Made by a program: the position numbers and the translations under genes | Notes under the pieces: generated by a model | What the model saw: the letters and a program-made list of their open reading frames with translations, nothing else | What the model was told of the DNA's origin: nothing | Databases searched by the model: none | NCBI RefSeq assembly: GCF_000938305.1 | Contig: NZ_JYMT01000031.1 | Span: 211,123 to 275,122, forward strand | Direction of reading: 5' to 3' | DNA length: 64,000 bases | DNA from: Bradyrhizobium sp. LTSP885 | GTDB lineage: Bacteria > Pseudomonadota > Alphaproteobacteria > Rhizobiales > Xanthobacteraceae | Shown here: piece by piece, positions 62,666 to 64,000 of the stretch | Numbering within the stretch: the stretch's first letter is position 1 | Layout: each line of letters begins with the position of its first letter

Positions 62666-64000
62666 TCACGCGCGCTGATAATCGTCCTCGATGCGGATGA
62701 TGTCGTCCTCGCCAAAGTAACTGCCGGTCTGTACCTCGATCAGCTCAAGCTGGATCTTGCCGGGGTTCTCCAGCCGGTGCACCGCGCCGATCGGGATGTA
62801 GATCGATTCGTTCTCGTGTACGGTCTTGACCAGCTCGTTGACGGTCACCTGCGCGGTGCCGCGCACCACGATCCAGTGCTCGGAGCGGTGGTGATGCTTC
62901 TGCAGCGACAGCCGTCCGCCTGGCTTGACGATGATGCGCTTGACCTGGTGGCGGTCGCCATTGTCGACCGACTGGTAGGAGCCCCAGGGACGATGCACCT
63001 TGACGTGGCTCTCGGTGACTTCTGGCGCCGTCACCTTCAGTTTGGCGACCAGCCGCTTCAGTCCATTGGCGTCCTGCTGCCGCGACACCAGCACGGCGTC
63101 CTGGGTCGCCACCACGACGAGGTCGTCGACGCCTTCGAGCGCCACCAGCGCGCGGTCGGTCGTCACGTTGCAGTTGCGGGAATCCTCGAACACCGCGGCA
63201 CCGCGCGCCGCATTGCCCTGGCTGTCCTTGTCCGAGAGTTCCCAGACCTGGCGCCATGAGCCGATGTCCGACCAGCCGCACGCCACCGGCACCACTGCCG
63301 CATGCGCCGTCTTCTCCATCACGGCATAATCGATCGAGATCGCTTTCGCCGCGGCAAAGGCCGCCGCATCGAGCTTGACGAAGCCGAGGTCGTGCCCGGC
63401 CTTCGCAACCGACTCTTCGACCGAGGCAATGCTATCCGCATCGACGTTGCGGTATTCGTCAAGCAGCATGGCGGCGCGGAACATGAAGTTGCCGCTGTTC
63501 CAGAGATAGCCGGCATCGATATAACTGGCCGCGGTCGCCGCATCCGGCTTCTCGACGAATTTTGCGACCGCGCGCACCTCACCGGCGACAACCTCGCCCG
63601 GATTGATATAGCCATATTCGGTGGCAGGCCGCTCCGGCTTGACGCCGAAGGTCACGATGCGGCCCGCTTCCGCGGCCACCAGTCCTGCGCGGCAGGCGGC
63701 CACGAAAGCATCGGTGTCGCGCACCAGATGATCGGCGGCGAGCGCCAGCACGATCGCATCCTGGTCGCGGCTTTGCGCGAACGCCGCACCGGCCGCGATC
63801 GCGGGACCTGAATCGCGCCGCATCGGCTCCAGGAGCACATCGGCCTCGCGGCCGATCTCGGCCAGTTGCTCCAGCACCATGAAGCGGTAGGCCTCGTTGG
63901 TGATCACGATCGGGCGCTCGAACACCGCCGCGTCCGAAACCCGCAGCAGCGTCTCCTGGAAGGTCGAGCGCGTCCCGAACAGCGACAGGAACTGCTTCGG
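62666..64000 (-). CDS. manC: Mannose-1-phosphate guanylyltransferase/mannose-6-phosphate isomerase, 5' end cut by the window
   Basis: At least 444 residues; the reading frame runs off the right edge, where the in-frame residues are PKQFLSLFGTRSTFQETLL, the downstream part of the usual GGSGTRLWPLSR...YPKQF pyrophosphorylase start. The nucleotidyltransferase half carries ALAADHLVRDT, GYIxPGE (EYGYINPGEVV), FVEKPDAATA, and FxWNSGNF (LWNSGNFMF). The C-terminal cupin half has RPWGSYQSVDNG, LSLQKHHHRSEHWIVV and PIGAVHRLENPG, the metal-binding isomerase site. It makes GDP-mannose for polysaccharides. Confidence 0.93.
   Translation of the reverse strand, partial: PKQFLSLFGTRSTFQETLLRVSDAAVFERPIVITNEAYRFMVLEQLAEIGREADVLLEPMRRDSGPAIAAGAAFAQSRDQDAIVLALAADHLVRDTDAFVAACRAGLVAAEAGRIVTFGVKPERPATEYGYINPGEVVAGEVRAVAKFVEKPDAATAASYIDAGYLWNSGNFMFRAAMLLDEYRNVDADSIASVEESVAKAGHDLGFVKLDAAAFAAAKAISIDYAVMEKTAHAAVVPVACGWSDIGSWRQVWELSDKDSQGNAARGAAVFEDSRNCNVTTDRALVALEGVDDLVVVATQDAVLVSRQQDANGLKRLVAKLKVTAPEVTESHVKVHRPWGSYQSVDNGDRHQVKRIIVKPGGRLSLQKHHHRSEHWIVVRGTAQVTVNELVKTVHENESIYIPIGAVHRLENPGKIQLELIEVQTGSYFGEDDIIRIEDDYQRA

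Overview
The window looks like chromosomal DNA of a Bradyrhizobium-type alphaproteobacterium. It is GC-rich with a strong G/C third-position bias. It carries a cycHJKL-type cytochrome c maturation cluster, a FeuP/FeuQ-type two-component pair, an fdsGBA-fdhD-fdsD formate dehydrogenase operon with a divergent LysR gene, OxlT-type oxalate/formate antiporters, and several families of dispersed hairpin repeats of a kind I associate with this group. The genus assignment is inference. No rRNA, tRNA, CRISPR array, transposase or phage gene was seen.

Layout. (1) 1-3.6 kb: two tandem OxlT-family transporters and a two-CBS-domain protein; the second transporter and the CBS gene have matching 17-bp dyads upstream (TGG[T/A]AT-N5-ATACCA), which suggests one shared regulator. 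(2) 3.7-8.9 kb: single metabolic genes (ketopantoate-reductase-like, nitronate monooxygenase, exported alpha/beta hydrolase, quinone-oxidoreductase-like). (3) 9.2-20.1 kb: accessory-looking DNA with a patatin plus metallophosphoesterase pair, an exported lactonase-like metallo-beta-lactamase, an L,D-transpeptidase with a coiled-coil insert, a pair ending in a Gly/Cys-rich tail, an HU-like protein, and a protein whose centre resembles the stem hairpin of leukocidin-type pore-forming toxins, next to an acidic partner. (4) 20.2-24.1 kb (minus): GH13 glucosidase, GT4 glycosyltransferase and PPi-type phosphofructokinase. (5) 24.3-27.4 kb: two exported hypothetical proteins and about 1 kb of non-coding DNA rich in hairpin repeats, including a ~300-bp highly structured element. 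(6) 27.4-31.3 kb: a cation-efflux protein and a PleC-like PAS histidine kinase. (7) 31.3-37.3 kb (minus): a six-gene operon with a PotABCD-type ABC importer, an amine/amino-acid-oxidase-like flavoprotein and a HAD hydrolase, flanked by a divergent LysR gene. (8) 38.4-45.6 kb: LysR (FdsR-like) and the NAD-dependent molybdenum formate dehydrogenase operon. (9) 45.6-56.9 kb (minus): glnE, coupled by start/stop overlap to a two-component system, then a DegP protease, then ccmH-ccmF-ccmE-ccmI. (10) 57.0-64.0 kb: an unrecognised 465-residue protein, FeuQ/FeuP-like kinase and regulator separated by a palindromic repeat, a VanZ-like protein, galE, and a manC-type gene cut by the window end.

Together: the transporters exchange oxalate/formate-type anions and FDH oxidises formate to CO2 with NADH production, so oxalate/formate use is a plausible theme at both ends of the first 45 kb, although the two loci are not adjacent. 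The ABC operon looks like uptake plus oxidation of an amino compound. The strongest candidates for undescribed biology are the leukocidin-like gene with its partner (18741-20120), the shared operator pair (1385-3106), the structured repeat (26810-27125) and the Gly/Cys-tail pair (15191-16589).
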